From: Candidatus Riesia pediculicola
GTDB lineage: Bacteria > Pseudomonadota > Gammaproteobacteria > Enterobacterales > Enterobacteriaceae
Direction: 5' to 3'
NCBI RefSeq assembly: GCF_002073915.1
Contig: NZ_CP012841.1
Location: forward strand, 243,328 to 307,327
DNA: 64,000 nucleotides
A program made the translations under genes and the position numbers. Position 1 is the stretch's first letter, and each line of letters starts with the position of its first letter. Positions 39,742-49,714 of this stretch are shown here, one piece after another. The notes beneath the pieces are model-generated. The model saw only the letters and a list, made by a program, of their open reading frames with translations, was not told the DNA's origin and ran no database searches.

Positions 39742-40326
39742 ATGCGTTTAAAACTTGTTTCGAAAACTAAATTACCTACAAAATTTGGAGAATTTACTCT
39801 AGTTGGATTTGAAGAGGTTGTGAATAGAAACAATCATATAGCGCTTATATACGGAAGAATTTCAGAAGAACAACCTACCTTATCTAGAATTCATTCCGAA
39901 TGTTTAACCGGAGATGTTTTTCTGAGTTTAAGATGTGATTGTGGTGTTCAATTAAAATCTTCTCTAAAAAAAATTGTTAAAGAAGGGAGAGGTGTTCTTT
40001 TGTATCATCGACAAGAAGGAAGAAACATTGGACTTTTAAATAAGATTCGCGCATATTCTCTTCAAGATGTTGGATTTGATACAGTGGAAGCAAATTTGAA
40101 ATTAGGTTTCAAATCAGACGAACGAGATTTTCGGATTTGTGCAGATATGTATCGTTTATTATCTATTAAAAAGATTAGATTAATTACAAATAATCCTGAA
40201 AAAGTTAAGATGATGCAGTATTTTGGAATAGAGGTAACTGAAAGAGTTCCAATAGTAGTGGGAAAAAACTCGAAAAATTATCGTTATTTACGAACTAAAG
40301 TGAAGAAATTAGGTCATCTTCTATGA
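39742..40326 (+). CDS. ribA: GTP cyclohydrolase II
   Basis: First step of riboflavin synthesis from GTP. The zinc site is [38 protein letters not shown] (in part) holds the GTP-binding and catalytic residues, then [22 protein letters not shown] (in part). ATG 39742 gives [18 protein letters not shown], matching the E. coli start; an upstream TTG/ATG extension is not conserved. 194 residues, full length. Suggests riboflavin provision. Confidence 0.96.
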   Translation: MRLKLVSKTKLPTKFGEFTLVGFEEVVNRNNHIALIYGRISEEQPTLSRIHSECLTGDVFLSLRCDCGVQLKSSLKKIVKEGRGVLLYHRQEGRNIGLLNKIRAYSLQDVGFDTVEANLKLGFKSDERDFRICADMYRLLSIKKIRLITNNPEKVKMMQYFGIEVTERVPIVVGKNSKNYRYLRTKVKKLGHLL

Positions 40327-40512
40327 TTGATTGAGAAAGTTAAATAAATAAATTAGGCTTTTAGCCAAATCTATTTAGAAGACTCAACATTATTTTTCAC
40401 ATTAAATGATCAAATAAAGGTTGATATTTCATTTTTTTAAGTATTTTTTGAAATTTTTGATTTAATCTTTTTTTTCTATTCGAGAATTAATTTCTTTGCT
40501 TCCTGAAAAAAA

Positions 40513-41493
40513 TTAAAGAAACACGGAAATAATTTTCATAAATTTTTTAAATATTCCTTGGTTTATAATATATTTAATTTTGATTACCTCTTTCTCTTTT
40601 ATATTTTTTAAAATGTATCCATCACTCGTTCCTATTTCATCTATCAATCCATTTTCTTTCGCCTGAATACCATACCAATATTCTCCATTAGAGACTAGAT
40701 CAATATTTAAATTTGGTCTGTTTTTTTGAACAAATGCTTTGAAGAGTAGATGTGTATTATTAAGATCTTGAATAAATTTTTTTCTTCCAGATTCTGTATT
40801 CTCTCCTAAAAGAGTTAGAGTTCTCTTATATTCTCCAGCAGTATGCAGTTCTACGTCAATATCTTGTTTTTTTAAAAATCGATGAAAATTAGGTATTTGT
40901 CCGACTACCCCGATAGAACCAACAATCGAAAGGGGTGCAGCTATTATATGATTTGCTGTACAAGCCATCATATATCCTCCACTTGCAGCCACTCTATCGA
41001 TAGATACAGTTAGCTTGATTTTTTTTTCTTTTAATCTCATTAGTTGAGCTGCAGCTAATCCATATCCATTTACTGTTCCTCCTGAACTCTCTAAAATTAA
41101 TAGTACTTCATCATTTTTGTCAGCAACAGAAAGAATTGCTGTAATTTCTTCTCTCAAAGAGTTCACTTCTTCTGCATCCAAGGAGCCCTTAAAATGTATT
41201 AAGAATAAGCAAGACTTTCTTCTTTTTTCTTTTTTGGAAATCTTTCTATTGATTTTTTCTTTTTTTCTCTCATACTTTATCCAACTTTTATATTCTTCCG
41301 AACTCATTTTAGTTCGCATCATATCTTTCTTTATCGAAAGATATTTTTTAGTTAAATTTACAAATTTGTAATTGTCCTTTCTGTTTTTCTTTTTATTTCC
41401 GATAGATAAAATGATTGGAATTAATAGAACTATTCCGACAAAAACTGTAATAATTTTTGATAAAAATAATCCATAAGATAGAAAAAATTCCAT
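40513..41493 (-). CDS. sohB: S49 family inner-membrane peptidase SohB
   Basis: Serine protease of the SppA family. One N-terminal membrane helix (MEFFLSYGLFLSKIITVFVG) is followed by a lysine-rich linker, then FKGSLDAEEVNSLREEITAIL, SSGGTVNGYGLAAAQLMRLK, RVAASGGYMMACTANHI (catalytic Ser region), SIGVVGQIPNFHRFLK and ELHTAGEYKRTLTLLGENTE (catalytic Lys). ATG 41493 has AGAGGT about 6 nt upstream and the family N-terminus. 326 residues against 349. Divergent from yciK, its E. coli operon partner. Confidence 0.95.
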   Translation of the reverse strand: MEFFLSYGLFLSKIITVFVGIVLLIPIILSIGNKKKNRKDNYKFVNLTKKYLSIKKDMMRTKMSSEEYKSWIKYERKKEKINRKISKKEKRRKSCLFLIHFKGSLDAEEVNSLREEITAILSVADKNDEVLLILESSGGTVNGYGLAAAQLMRLKEKKIKLTVSIDRVAASGGYMMACTANHIIAAPLSIVGSIGVVGQIPNFHRFLKKQDIDVELHTAGEYKRTLTLLGENTESGRKKFIQDLNNTHLLFKAFVQKNRPNLNIDLVSNGEYWYGIQAKENGLIDEIGTSDGYILKNIKEKEVIKIKYIINQGIFKKFMKIISVFL

Positions 41494-41602
41494 ATTGTAC
41501 CTCTTTCGTATCATTATTTGATGATTGACATTTTAAATAAAAAATTTTTATAATCGGTATTTTAAGTTGAAAAATTTAGAATGACATACAAGATTATCGA
41601 AA

Positions 41603-42340
41603 ATGTTAAAGAAAAAAAATATTTTAATTACTGGAGCTAGTGACGGAATAGGGAAAGAGGTTTCGAAAACTTATTTTCAAAATGGGGCTAATTTAGCATT
41701 GATTGGAAAAGATCAAAAAAAAATGCATACCATTTCCAAATCCTTAAACCGAATCAATAGAAGTTCTCAAATCGTAAAAATCTATATTTTCGATCTTTCT
41801 GAAAAGAAAGAGTCAGAATATCGTCGAATTACTCAAGAAATTAAAAAAGAATTTCCTATTTTAGACGGTTTGTTGCATAATGCTGGAGTACTCGGAAGAA
41901 TCTCTCCGGTCATTAATCAATCAATTAAATCATGGTATGAAGTATTACAAATTAATTTAAATTCTAGTTTCATTATAACAAAATTTTTACTTCCATGCTT
42001 GATGAACTCTAAAAATAGTTCTTTGTTGTTCACCACTTCCAATGTTAGTAGGAAAGGAAAAAAAAATTGGTCCCCATATTCTGTATCAAAATTTGCGATT
42101 GAAGGACTGATGAAAACGTTATCTCAAGAGTATGAAGGAAGCACTCTAAGAGTAAATTGCATTAATCCAGGAGCAGTAAGAACGAAGATGAGATTTCAGG
42201 CATATCCTTCAGAAAACCAGAAAAATATAAGATCTCCAAAAGAGATTATGTCAACATATCTTTATCTCATGAGTGATGAGAGTGTCGGATTTTCCGGACA
42301 TATTTTTAATTTTGATGGAAAAATAATAAGAAATATTTAA
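41603..42340 (+). CDS. yciK: SDR-family oxidoreductase YciK
   Basis: Short-chain dehydrogenase/reductase of unknown substrate. Rossmann motif ITGASDGIG, then LHNAGVLG, catalytic Ser region (SNVSRKGKKNW) and YSVSK (catalytic Tyr-Lys), NCINPGAVRTKMR. Ends near the family C-terminus. It aligns with E. coli YciK (IMSTYLYLMSDES). ATG 41603 gives MLKKKNILITG, a workable start. Upstream ATG 41581 opens MTYKIIENVKEKK in another frame up to an A8 tract (41612-41619); joined across it, the N-terminus matches the length and pattern of E. coli (MHYQPKQDLLNDRIILVTG). So the original start may be frame-shifted. Confidence 0.93.
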   Translation: MLKKKNILITGASDGIGKEVSKTYFQNGANLALIGKDQKKMHTISKSLNRINRSSQIVKIYIFDLSEKKESEYRRITQEIKKEFPILDGLLHNAGVLGRISPVINQSIKSWYEVLQINLNSSFIITKFLLPCLMNSKNSSLLFTTSNVSRKGKKNWSPYSVSKFAIEGLMKTLSQEYEGSTLRVNCINPGAVRTKMRFQAYPSENQKNIRSPKEIMSTYLYLMSDESVGFSGHIFNFDGKIIRNI

Positions 42341-42842
42341 GTTAATTTTTAAATTTTTCATTTCTAATCTTTTAAAAGAATATCTTTGTTTATCCTTAAC
42401 AGATTATTCATGTTTGATTTTTTTTCAGAATTGGTTGAGATTCGACTTATTTCTCTATGATCCATGCTATTTCAAAAAAATATAAGAAGAATTGAGAAAA
42501 AAGATTATAGTTTTGATAACTATTTTTATTGAATCAGTTTAATTTGTAAAGTACGTTTCCATGGCCGAAAGAGAATATTTCTGCTTATTTAAAAGCTTTA
42601 AAAGAATCAAAAAATCTTTTTTTTAATAAACTTTTTTGAATTATCTATCAGAGTTAAATTATAAAATAGTAGTTTCTTTTAAGGAAAGATTAAATTATGG
42701 GATTGACTTATTGTTCTTTTCCTTAATAGTAAACCTAAATACTTTAAATCATAGATTCCGAACGTTTCAGTTGATTTAAAAAAAGAATCTTACTTAAGTG
42801 AACCTTTGTATAAATCCAAAAAAATAAAAAAGAGATATCGAA
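42341..42842. other. spacer yciK-yciC
   Basis: 502 bp with no supported gene. A former gene between these two is likely, but no remnant is identifiable. Confidence 0.5.
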
Positions 42843-43604
42843 ATGTCAATCAGAACATCTTCAATTTTTGAAGATAGCTCAAATTTTTTAAGAAATCAAT
42901 TTAATGATATTTTATTATTATCATTTTTTTCAGCGATAGTTAGTGTGATTTTATATCATTTCATCGTTTCTGCAGAAGAAATTGATAGGATTGTAAATCT
43001 CGCCAAAGAGAAAAATGATATACATTCTATGATATTTTGGATTCAAAATTTATCTAGAAGAGATAAACTCCTTATTTTTAAAGCTTCTTTATTATCTTTG
43101 ATTACGATTGTGTTAGGCTTCACTACTTTAAATTCCTCCCTCATTATTTATTTAAATGAATTTAATAAAAGAAGGTTTATCAATTCAGTTCAAGCTATCT
43201 ACCTCTCTTTGAAAACAATTCCGAAGATGTTGATTTTATTGATTCTTCATATTTTAACTGTTTATTTTGGTTTGTTGTTTTTCATAATACCTGGAGTTGT
43301 AGTGTCAATTGGATTTTCTTTCTCTCCGATTATTTTAATTGTCAAGGAAGGTATAATTCCTTCTAAAGCAATCTTAGAAAGTTGGAATATTTCTTTTCGA
43401 CATTTTTGGAAAATAGTTTTTATTTTACTGATATGGACTCTTTTTCAAGTATTTTTATCTATTTTTTCTGAAAAAGTACTTTCTTTTTTTAATACTTTTC
43501 TAAAAAGTCTTATTCATTTTACAATAAATAATTTGTTTACATCATTTGTTTTAATTTATTTTTTTCGTTTGTATACATTAATATACAAGAACAATCTCAA
43601 GTAA
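42843..43604 (+). CDS. yciC: YciC family inner-membrane protein (UPF0259)
   Basis: Multi-pass membrane protein of unknown function. It starts MSIRTSSIFEDSSNFLRNQF, like enterobacterial YciC. Hydrophobic segments lie near residues 20-45, 75-100, 120-150 (ILLILHILTVYFGLLFFIIPG, in part), 190-210 and 220-245. The PGVVVSIGFSFSPIIL and ESWNISFRHFWKI blocks are conserved in the family. 253 residues, full length. In E. coli yciC-ispZ-yciA lie near cls; ispZ and yciA are gone here and cls follows. Confidence 0.88.
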   Translation: MSIRTSSIFEDSSNFLRNQFNDILLLSFFSAIVSVILYHFIVSAEEIDRIVNLAKEKNDIHSMIFWIQNLSRRDKLLIFKASLLSLITIVLGFTTLNSSLIIYLNEFNKRRFINSVQAIYLSLKTIPKMLILLILHILTVYFGLLFFIIPGVVVSIGFSFSPIILIVKEGIIPSKAILESWNISFRHFWKIVFILLIWTLFQVFLSIFSEKVLSFFNTFLKSLIHFTINNLFTSFVLIYFFRLYTLIYKNNLK

Positions 43605-43825
43605 ATGAGAGATAGAACATGATTTAAACATTAAATCTACCAGATTAAGAATAGATAAAAGTTTTAATGAAATCTTACCGAGCTATATTCTTAAAATCGT
43701 ATGAAATATTCTTAGAAAAAGTCATTTTTTTAAAGATTGGTTCTGACTTAATTTTTATTCAAATAAGTAATAGTATCAAAAATTACAAAAATGATCGATT
43801 CTTCAGAAATAATAAATTAAATTAA

Positions 43826-44099
43826 AAAATATCTTATTGGGTATCAGAATCTCAAAGAATAGAGAAAATATTGAAAAAGAAACTTTTAAAGCTATCTAAT
43901 ATGTCATATATCAAAAAATTGAGATGTTTTCTTAAAAAGAAATTTCAAAAAGTTCTATTTATCTATTTTCAGTCCAAATTGAATCAAAAAAAAAAGTACA
44001 TATCAAGCAAAATACGATCGGATAAAACTCTTTAAAGATCATCGAGCTTCTTTACGATCTGTCATACAAGATATTGAAAGATCCGTTAAAAATGTCAAT
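43826..44099 (+). pseudogene. cls: broken 5' part of cls with A10 frame break
   Basis: From 43826 to the A10 tract (43986-43995) one frame encodes YWVSESQRIEKILKKK and FQSKLNQKK, which can be placed against E. coli Cls after its second membrane helix (YLAFGELHLGKRRAER, FKLCERRQG). After the tract another frame gives KYDRIKLFKDHRASLRSVIQDI, matching GNQLRLMTDSDDVMQALIRDI, and runs into the main frame. Nine or twelve A residues would join them. Stops in all three frames at about 43820-43830 and loss of both membrane helices (43605-43825 has no trace) mean the 5' end is degraded. Confidence 0.7.
43986..43995 (+). repeat. A10 homopolymer at the cls frame break
   Basis: Ten A residues. The frame upstream encodes ...SKLNQKKK and the frame downstream encodes STYQAKYDRIKL...; the shift is one base. 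No ATG, GTG or TTG exists in the downstream frame between TGA 43980 and ATG 44100. Confidence 0.8.
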
Positions 44100-45116
44100 A
44101 TGGTTTTTTACATATGGATGCCAGGAGGATTGGTAGACGAAGTTTCTAGAGCTTTGATCAAAGCCTCTAAAAGAGGTGTTAATTGTAATCTCATAATTGA
44201 TTACATAGGTAGTAGACCATTCTTTAAAAGTTTTCAATTAAAAGAAATGAAAGAAGCTGGAATTCATCTAATCAAATCGTTAAAAGTGAGTTTAATATAC
44301 CATCTAATTTTTTTTTATAGATTGGACTCTCGTCAGCATAAAAAGATGATAATAATAGACGACAACATCTCTTATATTGGAAGTATGAATATGATAGACC
44401 CTGACTTTCATAAAGATAATTATAAAAAAAATTACTATCCTCTTTTGGATGTTCTAGTCAAGATCAAAGGAAAAGAAGTATCGAATATCTTGAATCACAT
44501 TTATTCATTCGATTGGTATATAGAAACAGGAAAAAAGTTAAGATCCGATCTGAAAAACAAAGTTGATCAACCAAAAATAGAAATTTTAACTTCTGGAATT
44601 TTTTTTCCAAAAGATCTTATCAAAAAGTTTTTATTGAATTTTTTCAAATCTGCAAGAAGAAAAATTTTGATTACCACTCCATATTTTGTATTAAGTCAAG
44701 ACATCATTAAACTGATCTGTAAGATCTCTCTTAACGGAATAAATGTTTTAATCATCTTACCGAAAAAAAACGATTCTTTTTTCGTACATTGGGCTAGCAG
44801 AAATTTATATACGATACTTTTGAAATCTGGAGTGAAGATTTACCATCTTGATCATGGTTTTTTACATTCTAAAACTATAACAATTGATGAAAATATTAGT
44901 TTAGTTGGATCAATCAACTTAGATATAAGAAGCATTTCAGTAAATCTTGAAATAATAGCTATAGTTAATGATCGAAGTTTTCAAAATCAATTAATCAGAA
45001 TACAAAAACAATACATTTCATGTTGTCGAGAAACTAATATTCATCAATGGAAACAACGTCCTTTTTGGAATAAGATTATTGAAAAGTTTTGTTACCTTTT
45101 TAGAATTCTTCTTTAA
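44100..45116 (+). CDS. cls: cardiolipin synthase, catalytic region
   Basis: Phospholipase D-family enzyme that joins two phosphatidylglycerols. From ATG 44100 it starts MVFYIWMPGGLVDEVSRAL, matching the middle of E. coli Cls (486 residues). Both HKD motifs are intact: HKKMIIIDDNISYIGSMNM and HSKTITIDENISLVGSINLD. The C-terminus (RPFWNKIIEKFCYLFRILL) is complete. About 150 N-terminal residues, including two membrane helices, are missing or out of frame (see 43826-44099). The conserved catalytic part suggests selection was recent or still acts; it could be a shortened enzyme, a slippage-rescued gene or a young pseudogene. Confidence 0.85.
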   Translation: MVFYIWMPGGLVDEVSRALIKASKRGVNCNLIIDYIGSRPFFKSFQLKEMKEAGIHLIKSLKVSLIYHLIFFYRLDSRQHKKMIIIDDNISYIGSMNMIDPDFHKDNYKKNYYPLLDVLVKIKGKEVSNILNHIYSFDWYIETGKKLRSDLKNKVDQPKIEILTSGIFFPKDLIKKFLLNFFKSARRKILITTPYFVLSQDIIKLICKISLNGINVLIILPKKNDSFFVHWASRNLYTILLKSGVKIYHLDHGFLHSKTITIDENISLVGSINLDIRSISVNLEIIAIVNDRSFQNQLIRIQKQYISCCRETNIHQWKQRPFWNKIIEKFCYLFRILL

Positions 45117-45199
45117 TGAACTTCTGAAAAATTGAAAAAAATTTTTTTTGAAAAAAATTTATTAAAGTCTTTTTCTTGTAATGATAAAAATCATATTTT

Positions 45200-47740
45200 T
45201 CATATATCTTTTTTAGAAAGATCTTGACATTTGATCACACTTTTCGTATTTATACTAGACAAAACTCTGATTGTTTCATGTTTAATAGATTTCAACATAT
45301 TTAAGAAAAGTATAAAAGATTCTCTTTTGTATTCTGTTTTTGGATCTTTTTGAATATATCCTCTCAAATGGATTCCTTGTCTTAGATAGTCCATAATTGA
45401 TAAATGATTTCTCCAAAAATTATCTATAACTCGTATCATTACATTCTTTTCAAAATTTCGAACAAAGGAATTTCCAATCTTCTCCTCGTTTTTTTTATAC
45501 AAATCTTCAATTCTTTTTATTATTTTAATTTTGACTTCATTTTTCTTCATTCCAGAAAAATGATGCATCCATTCCTTCTTCGATAAATTGAGGCCAAGTT
45601 TTCTTTTTAACTTGCTTAGAAATGCATTTGTTTTGACTTCATCTTCCATTTTATCTCTATATGAAAAATATTTATCAATCAGATGACAAACTATTTCTTC
45701 TCTCATATTAGAAATGATCTTCTTAATATCTTTTGATATAAGTAGTCGATTTCTCTGCAAATAGATTGCACATCTCTGATCGTTTATTACATCATCATAT
45801 TCCAATAGTTGTTTGCGAACTTCAAAGTTTCTTCCTTCTACTTTTTTTTGAGCGTTTTCTATTGCCTTTGTTATCCAAGGATGTTCTATCGCTTTTCCAA
45901 AATCCACTTTTAATTTTTTCATAACATTCATGATTTTTTTCGAAACAAAAATTCTCATTAAAGAATCTTCCATGGATAAATAAAATCTAGAAGATCCCGG
46001 ATCTCCTTGTCTTCCAGATCTTCCTCTCAACTGATTGTCGATTCTACGTGACTCGTGTCTTTCGGTTCCTATAATATGCAAGCCTCCCATAGCTTTAACT
46101 TGATTATTTTGTTTTTTCCATCTAACTTTAATTAGATCAAATTTTTTAAGTTGTAAACTTTTGAATTTCTCAATCTCTAACTTCCAGTTTCCTCCAAGAA
46201 CAATATCCGTTCCCCTTCCCGCCATATTAGTTGCAATAGTTACTGATCCTATTTTTCCTGCATTAGCTATGATCTCTGCTTCCAAATCGTGAAATTTTGC
46301 GTTTAATATCTGATGTGGAATATTAGAACGATGTAAAATTTTTGAAATTTTTTCTGATTTTTCGATAGAAATCGTTCCTACCAGAACCGGTTGTCCTTTG
46401 TAAAAGCACCTACGAATTTCATCGATAATTGCTAAAATTTTTTCTTTTTCAGTGATGTATATTAAATCTGAAAGATCATTCCGAATCATCGGTTGATTAG
46501 TTGGTATCACAATCGTATCTAGTTGATAGATGGTTTTAAATTCGTGAGCTTCTGTATCTGCGGTTCCTGTCATACCAGCTAATTTTTCGTATAATCGAAA
46601 ATAATTTTGAAAAGTGATCGAAGCTAGAGTTTGACTTTCGTCTTGTATTCTAACTCCTTCTTTTGCTTCAATGGCTTGATGCAATCCATCAGACCAATTT
46701 CTTCCTTCCATCATCCTTCCCGTATGTTCATCTATAATAATAACTTTTCCATTTTTAACGATATAATCCACATCTTTTCGAAATAACGTATGTGCTCTTA
46801 AAGCAGATATAACACGATGTAGAAATATTATATTCTTTGTAGAATATAATGATTCTCCAAAACATATGAGCTTGATTTTGATCAATAACGTTTCAAGTAA
46901 TTTTAATCCTCTTTCTGTCAAAGTGATTTGTTTATATTTTTCATCTATTGAGAAATGACCGTTTCCTAGATAATTTTCTGAATCTTCTCGATCTTGTTTC
47001 TTAAAGAAAGGAATTAATGTATTAATTTTCCGATACAGATCTACATTGGTTTCAGACTCTCCGGATATTATCAGAGGAGTTCTTGCTTCATCGATTAGAA
47101 TTGAGTCTACTTCATCTATCAGAGCGTAGTGCAGATTCCTTTGAACTTGCTCTTTTTTATCAAAAACCATGTTATCTTTTAAATAATCAAATCCATATTC
47201 GTTATTTGTTGCATATGTAATGTCTTTCGAATAAGCCTCTTTCTTTTTATCAAAAGACATACCAGATAAATTTAATCCAACACTAATTTTTAAGAACTCA
47301 AAAAGTGGCCTATTGTTTTCTGCATCTCTTTTAGCTAAATATTCATTGACAGTAACGATATGAACTCCTTTGCAAGATAGAGCATTTAAGTAGGCAGGTA
47401 GAGTAGAAGTTAAAGTCTTTCCTTCTCCAGTTTTCATTTCTGCAACACATCTTTCATTCAACACCAATCCTCCTAGTAACTGTACATCAAAATGTCTGAT
47501 ATTCAAAACTCTCTTACTTGCTTCTCTTACTGTAGCAAAAGCTTCCGGTATAAGATCATTTAATTTTTCTCCATTGGACAATCTGATCTTAAATTCGTCA
47601 GTTTTCCTTGAAAGCTCAGAATCTGAAAGATCTTCGAAACGATCTTCTAGATTGTTAATCATATCTACATACTTCTTAAATCTTCTTAGAACTCTTTCAT
47701 TTCTACTTCCAAAAATTTTAGTCAGTAATTTGGTCAACAT
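45200..47740 (-). CDS. secA: preprotein translocase ATPase SecA, without zinc tail
   Basis: Motor of the Sec pathway. DEAD motor 1: [20 protein letters not shown] (Walker A region), [34 protein letters not shown] (in part). Motor 2: [39 protein letters not shown] (in part). The scaffold and helical wing follow ([31 protein letters not shown]). 846 residues against 901: it ends shortly after [18 protein letters not shown], so the linker and the C-x-C-x8-CH zinc domain that binds SecB are missing. secM, its regulator, is also absent. Confidence 0.97.
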   Translation of the reverse strand: MLTKLLTKIFGSRNERVLRRFKKYVDMINNLEDRFEDLSDSELSRKTDEFKIRLSNGEKLNDLIPEAFATVREASKRVLNIRHFDVQLLGGLVLNERCVAEMKTGEGKTLTSTLPAYLNALSCKGVHIVTVNEYLAKRDAENNRPLFEFLKISVGLNLSGMSFDKKKEAYSKDITYATNNEYGFDYLKDNMVFDKKEQVQRNLHYALIDEVDSILIDEARTPLIISGESETNVDLYRKINTLIPFFKKQDREDSENYLGNGHFSIDEKYKQITLTERGLKLLETLLIKIKLICFGESLYSTKNIIFLHRVISALRAHTLFRKDVDYIVKNGKVIIIDEHTGRMMEGRNWSDGLHQAIEAKEGVRIQDESQTLASITFQNYFRLYEKLAGMTGTADTEAHEFKTIYQLDTIVIPTNQPMIRNDLSDLIYITEKEKILAIIDEIRRCFYKGQPVLVGTISIEKSEKISKILHRSNIPHQILNAKFHDLEAEIIANAGKIGSVTIATNMAGRGTDIVLGGNWKLEIEKFKSLQLKKFDLIKVRWKKQNNQVKAMGGLHIIGTERHESRRIDNQLRGRSGRQGDPGSSRFYLSMEDSLMRIFVSKKIMNVMKKLKVDFGKAIEHPWITKAIENAQKKVEGRNFEVRKQLLEYDDVINDQRCAIYLQRNRLLISKDIKKIISNMREEIVCHLIDKYFSYRDKMEDEVKTNAFLSKLKRKLGLNLSKKEWMHHFSGMKKNEVKIKIIKRIEDLYKKNEEKIGNSFVRNFEKNVMIRVIDNFWRNHLSIMDYLRQGIHLRGYIQKDPKTEYKRESFILFLNMLKSIKHETIRVLSSINTKSVIKCQDLSKKDI

Positions 47741-47995
47741 AAGTTTCTCTTAATCAATGTATAATTAAATTAAGACAGATATTTTGTCAATTTAACAATA
47801 GAGATCAATAAAATTTACGTAATTGAGTGATTAACATATTAATTCCAAACTTTAGGATTTATTGTATTTGAGATAAACTAAGTTATCGTACGATAAAAAA
47901 GATCGACTCTTTCAATCAAGTTCTCTATAAAATTTTATCTCAGTTGAATAGAGTCGAATAATTTATATAAGATATTTAAAAAAAGATCAATTGAC

Positions 47996-48484
47996 GTGTG
48001 CAACAATCATCCGAAAACTTTTTCCTTTTTATTACAAGAAAATCAATTTAAAGAAAGTAAGTTAAAAATGATTCATGAAAAAGCAAAATTATTGATTCAC
48101 CTAAATGAAATTGTTCTAAATGTTCTTCCAAAAGAACTGAGAAGCAAATGTCGAGTGGCTAATTATCGAGATTTTATTTTAGTTCTTGAAGTAATTAATG
48201 CAAGTAGAAAAATTAGATTACGCTTTGAACTTCCGTTTCTTCTGAAAATTTTGAAAAATTCGATATTACCGTCTTTGTCTTCCATTCATGTCATTATCAA
48301 TCCGACTATTTTCCATTCCGAGAATATATATAGCAATACATACTATTCCCTGTCAAAACGAGCGGAAAGAACTCATATTTTAAATGATACAGATAAGGAT
48401 TCTGAAATTTTAATTAAAGACAAAAACAATCTAGAAATTCGATTGATGAAATTAAATTCTCTTATCAATGGAAAAACGAAATGA
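47996..48484 (+). CDS. DUF721 / DciA-like protein
   Basis: Contains a DUF721 domain: LIHLNEIVLNVLPKELRSKCRVANYRD (in part), LVLEVINASRKIRLRFELP, ILPSLSSIHVIINP. DUF721 includes DciA, the ancestral loader of the DnaB helicase, but enterobacterial members near secA have not been shown to load helicase. The start is GTG 47996: the N-terminus MCNNHPKTFSFLLQ resembles the start of enterobacterial members as I remember them. Divergent from secA, consistent with its usual place opposite secM. 162 residues; the last 40 are lysine-rich and poorly conserved. Confidence 0.82.
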   Translation: MCNNHPKTFSFLLQENQFKESKLKMIHEKAKLLIHLNEIVLNVLPKELRSKCRVANYRDFILVLEVINASRKIRLRFELPFLLKILKNSILPSLSSIHVIINPTIFHSENIYSNTYYSLSKRAERTHILNDTDKDSEILIKDKNNLEIRLMKLNSLINGKTK

Positions 48485-48678
48485 ATAGTTGAAATGAAAT
48501 CAATATAAACTTTGTTCCTGAAACAAAAGCAGAAAATTCTTATTCTGATAACTTCTTCTTTTTTTTTAATTTTCTAATAGAATATAAAAAAGGGTGGTAT
48601 TATATGTTTTTTAACTAAAAAAGTCAAAAATAAATCAATTTCACCCTGAATTTATACATCAAAAAACTAACGATAGAA

Positions 48679-48752
48679 CGCGCCCTACAGGACTCGAACC
48701 TGTGATCTACGACTTAGAAGGTCGTTGCTCTATCCATCTGAGCTAAGGGCGC
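48679..48752 (-). tRNA. argU: tRNA-Arg (anticodon TCT)
   Basis: Acceptor GCGCCCT/AGGGCGC, D arm GCTC...GAGC, anticodon loop CTTCTAA (TCT), T arm ACAGGTTCGAGTCCTGT, discriminator G. It is very close to E. coli argU and next to folD, as there. CCA is not encoded (the DNA continues TT). This tRNA reads AGA, a common Arg codon in this AT-rich genome. Confidence 0.97.
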
Positions 48753-48835
48753 CTAAATCTTTATTATTTATTTCATTGTAAATTGAGCCATCTTCTAAAA
48801 TTTCATTTTAGAATAATATTTGGATTTAATACAAT

Positions 48836-49687
48836 ATGCAAGCAAAAATTATCGATGGAGAGAAGATCTCCAAAATTATCAAAAAAGAAATCTATAATAA
48901 AGTGAAAAGCAGAATAAGTTTAGGAAAGAGAGCTCCTGGTTTAGCATCTATATTAGTTGGTGATGATCCAGCTTCTAAAATTTACGTTCAAGAAAAATAT
49001 AGACTTTGTAGATCCATCGGATTTTTTTTTAAACTCTATGATTTTCCAAACGATACAGATGAGATTACTTTGCTAAAATTGATAGATCATCTTAATAAAG
49101 ATGAAAAAATTGATGGGATATTTATTTCTTTACCACTTCCAAAAAAAATTAATCCAATTAGAATTTCGGAAAAAATACGACCAGATAAAGATATAGATGG
49201 ACTGCATCCATATAATATTGGACTTCTATGTCAGAGAACACCTAAACTAAAACCATGTACTTCACAAGGAGTTATTACTCTCTTGAAGCGTTATAGAATT
49301 AAATTAATCGGTTTAAATTCTGTAGTAGTCGGTGCTTCTAATCATGTTGGAAGACCTATGATCTTAGAGTTGCTTTCGAAAGGTTGTACAACAACGATAG
49401 TACATCGTTTTACTACTGATTTAGTTTATCATATCAAGCATGCCGATCTATTAGTAGTTGCTATCGGAAAACCCAATTTTGTTCCTGGATCTTGGATTAA
49501 ACCAGGAGCCATCGTAATAGACGTTGGAATCAATTATATGAAAGAAGGAGAAGTTGTAGGAGATGTCTGTTATAAAGAAGCGATTAAAATAGCTGGATGG
49601 ATTACTCCAGTACCTGGAGGAGTCGGTCCTATGACAACGATGATGTTGATGAAAAATACACTACATGCTTGTGAAGTTCATTATTGA
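48836..49687 (+). CDS. folD: methylenetetrahydrofolate dehydrogenase / cyclohydrolase
   Basis: Bifunctional C1-folate enzyme linking serine-derived C1 units to formyl-THF for fMet-tRNA and purines. VGDDPASKIYVQEKYRLCRSIG (in part; the Tyr and Lys of the active site), DGIFISLPLPKKI, PDKDIDGLHPYNIGLL, PCTSQGVITLLKRY, VVGASNHVGRPM and TPVPGGVGPMTTMMLM are present. 283 residues, full length. Convergent with cysS, 27 bp apart. Confidence 0.97.
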   Translation: MQAKIIDGEKISKIIKKEIYNKVKSRISLGKRAPGLASILVGDDPASKIYVQEKYRLCRSIGFFFKLYDFPNDTDEITLLKLIDHLNKDEKIDGIFISLPLPKKINPIRISEKIRPDKDIDGLHPYNIGLLCQRTPKLKPCTSQGVITLLKRYRIKLIGLNSVVVGASNHVGRPMILELLSKGCTTTIVHRFTTDLVYHIKHADLLVVAIGKPNFVPGSWIKPGAIVIDVGINYMKEGEVVGDVCYKEAIKIAGWITPVPGGVGPMTTMMLMKNTLHACEVHY

Positions 49688-49714
49688 TTAGTATTTTGAA
49701 GTTCATCAAAAATT

